64,000 bases of DNA, taken from assembly GCA_031213475.1 (NCBI GenBank), contig JARUPZ010000017.1, positions 4,708,849 through 4,772,848 on the forward strand, given 5' to 3'. Of this stretch, positions 63,536 to 64,000 are shown piece by piece; the first letter of the stretch is position 1, and each line of letters opens with the position of its first letter. Under the pieces are notes generated by a model. The model searched no databases. It was not told where the DNA came from and saw only the letters and a list, made by a program, of their open reading frames with translations. This stretch comes from Nereocystis luetkeana. Its lineage: Eukaryota; Sar; Phaeophyceae; Laminariales; Laminariaceae. The translations under genes were made by a program, and so were the position numbers.

Positions 63536-64000
63536 TGAGATTTTAAAACGTTTCTCACCCAGGCCGCGCGTGGGTGGAGTCGTGACTCGTAAAGAGCCGC
63601 GGTCTTTTTTTTTTTCTTCTTTTCTTGTTCGAGGTGTACGTATTTACACCATGGATGTGTTCCTGGAATTGTTTGGTGTGCAGCTGACACGGGATATGGT
63701 ATATGGTATGGTATGATACAGGGGCGTCCGTGAAGAAGAGAAGAATTGAAAACCGACACACCACACCTCCAGAGGTCGGGATGGAAAGCCGTTGCAACCG
63801 AAATATCTTGTTGTTTGTGTTTTGTGCTTTGTGTTTTGTGCGCGTGTTTTTTCATTTTTCATTTTTTATTTTACTTGGTTCTAGTAACCCCTTGTCTAGC
63901 GAAAACAAATTCTGTGACGGTTCACTTGATGTTTTTTTCACGGGCGCTTTGCATCACACGTGAAATATACCACAGCTCGTTGGTAGCATCTCCTTGCGTG
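63536..64000. other. Helicase intron 7 (continues), no exon seen
   Basis: The segment 63755-63800 (CACACCACACCTCCAGAGG, TGGAAAGCCGTTGCAACC) is similar, inverted, to 51030-51080 (GGTTGGAACGGTTTTCCATT, CCTCTGGAGGCGTGGTGTG). This is another dispersed repeat pair flanking the gene. Confidence 0.5.

Overview
This is nuclear DNA of a eukaryote. It has GT-AG introns, Gly/Ala-rich exons, long C/G homopolymers, many small interspersed repeats and non-LTR retrotransposons. The best guess is a brown alga (stramenopile, Ectocarpus/kelp-like); this rests on style, not on a species marker. There are no prokaryotic operons, CRISPR arrays or rRNA genes. About 90% of the window is introns and repeats.

Layout: (1) 1-3520, the 3' two thirds of a LINE with endonuclease and reverse transcriptase. 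(2) 3.5-8.3 kb, C-rich DNA with MITEs and a poly(C)-ended repeat family. (3) 8376-12810 (+), a split gene for an FtsJ/RlmE/MRM2-type rRNA 2'-O-ribose methyltransferase, interrupted by a 100-N assembly gap. (4) 13-46 kb, mostly repeats; inside it on the minus strand are two exons (25358-25546 and 21876-21909) of a probable DHHC palmitoyltransferase. The same stretch holds a cluster of the TTACGGGGG-ended MITE at 32.4-33.2 kb and a rearranged LINE at 41.3-42.4 kb. (5) 46.5-50.5 kb, a dead LINE carrying a nested tRNA-derived SINE and a second, unidentified insertion. (6) 51235 to beyond the right edge (+), the N-terminal part of a DHX29/DHX57/Ylr419w-type DExH RNA helicase: a basic Gly-rich leader, a DHX29-type UBA-like domain, a second UBA and an RWD domain. 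All six internal splice junctions agree in phase; the helicase core lies outside the window.

The most unusual feature is a recurring pattern in both plus-strand genes. Introns carry decayed copies of the neighbouring exon's boundary, each copy made of exon end plus splice site. The methyltransferase exon 8376-8479 has a ghost of its 5' boundary at about 7528 and of its 3' boundary at about 9556. The helicase UBA exon end is repeated twice more after itself (56866-57020). The helicase RWD exon start has two clear and one faint ghost (59543, 59731, 59900) before the intact exon at 60712.

Repeat names used below: MITE-T (about 110 bp, TTACGGGGG termini, 25 or more copies); MITE-P (about 95 bp, near-perfect palindrome, 14 copies); repeat A (about 200 bp, ends in poly(C), about 12 copies); repeat D (AGATC-rich); SINE-E (tRNA-headed) and SINE-F (related A-tailed element).
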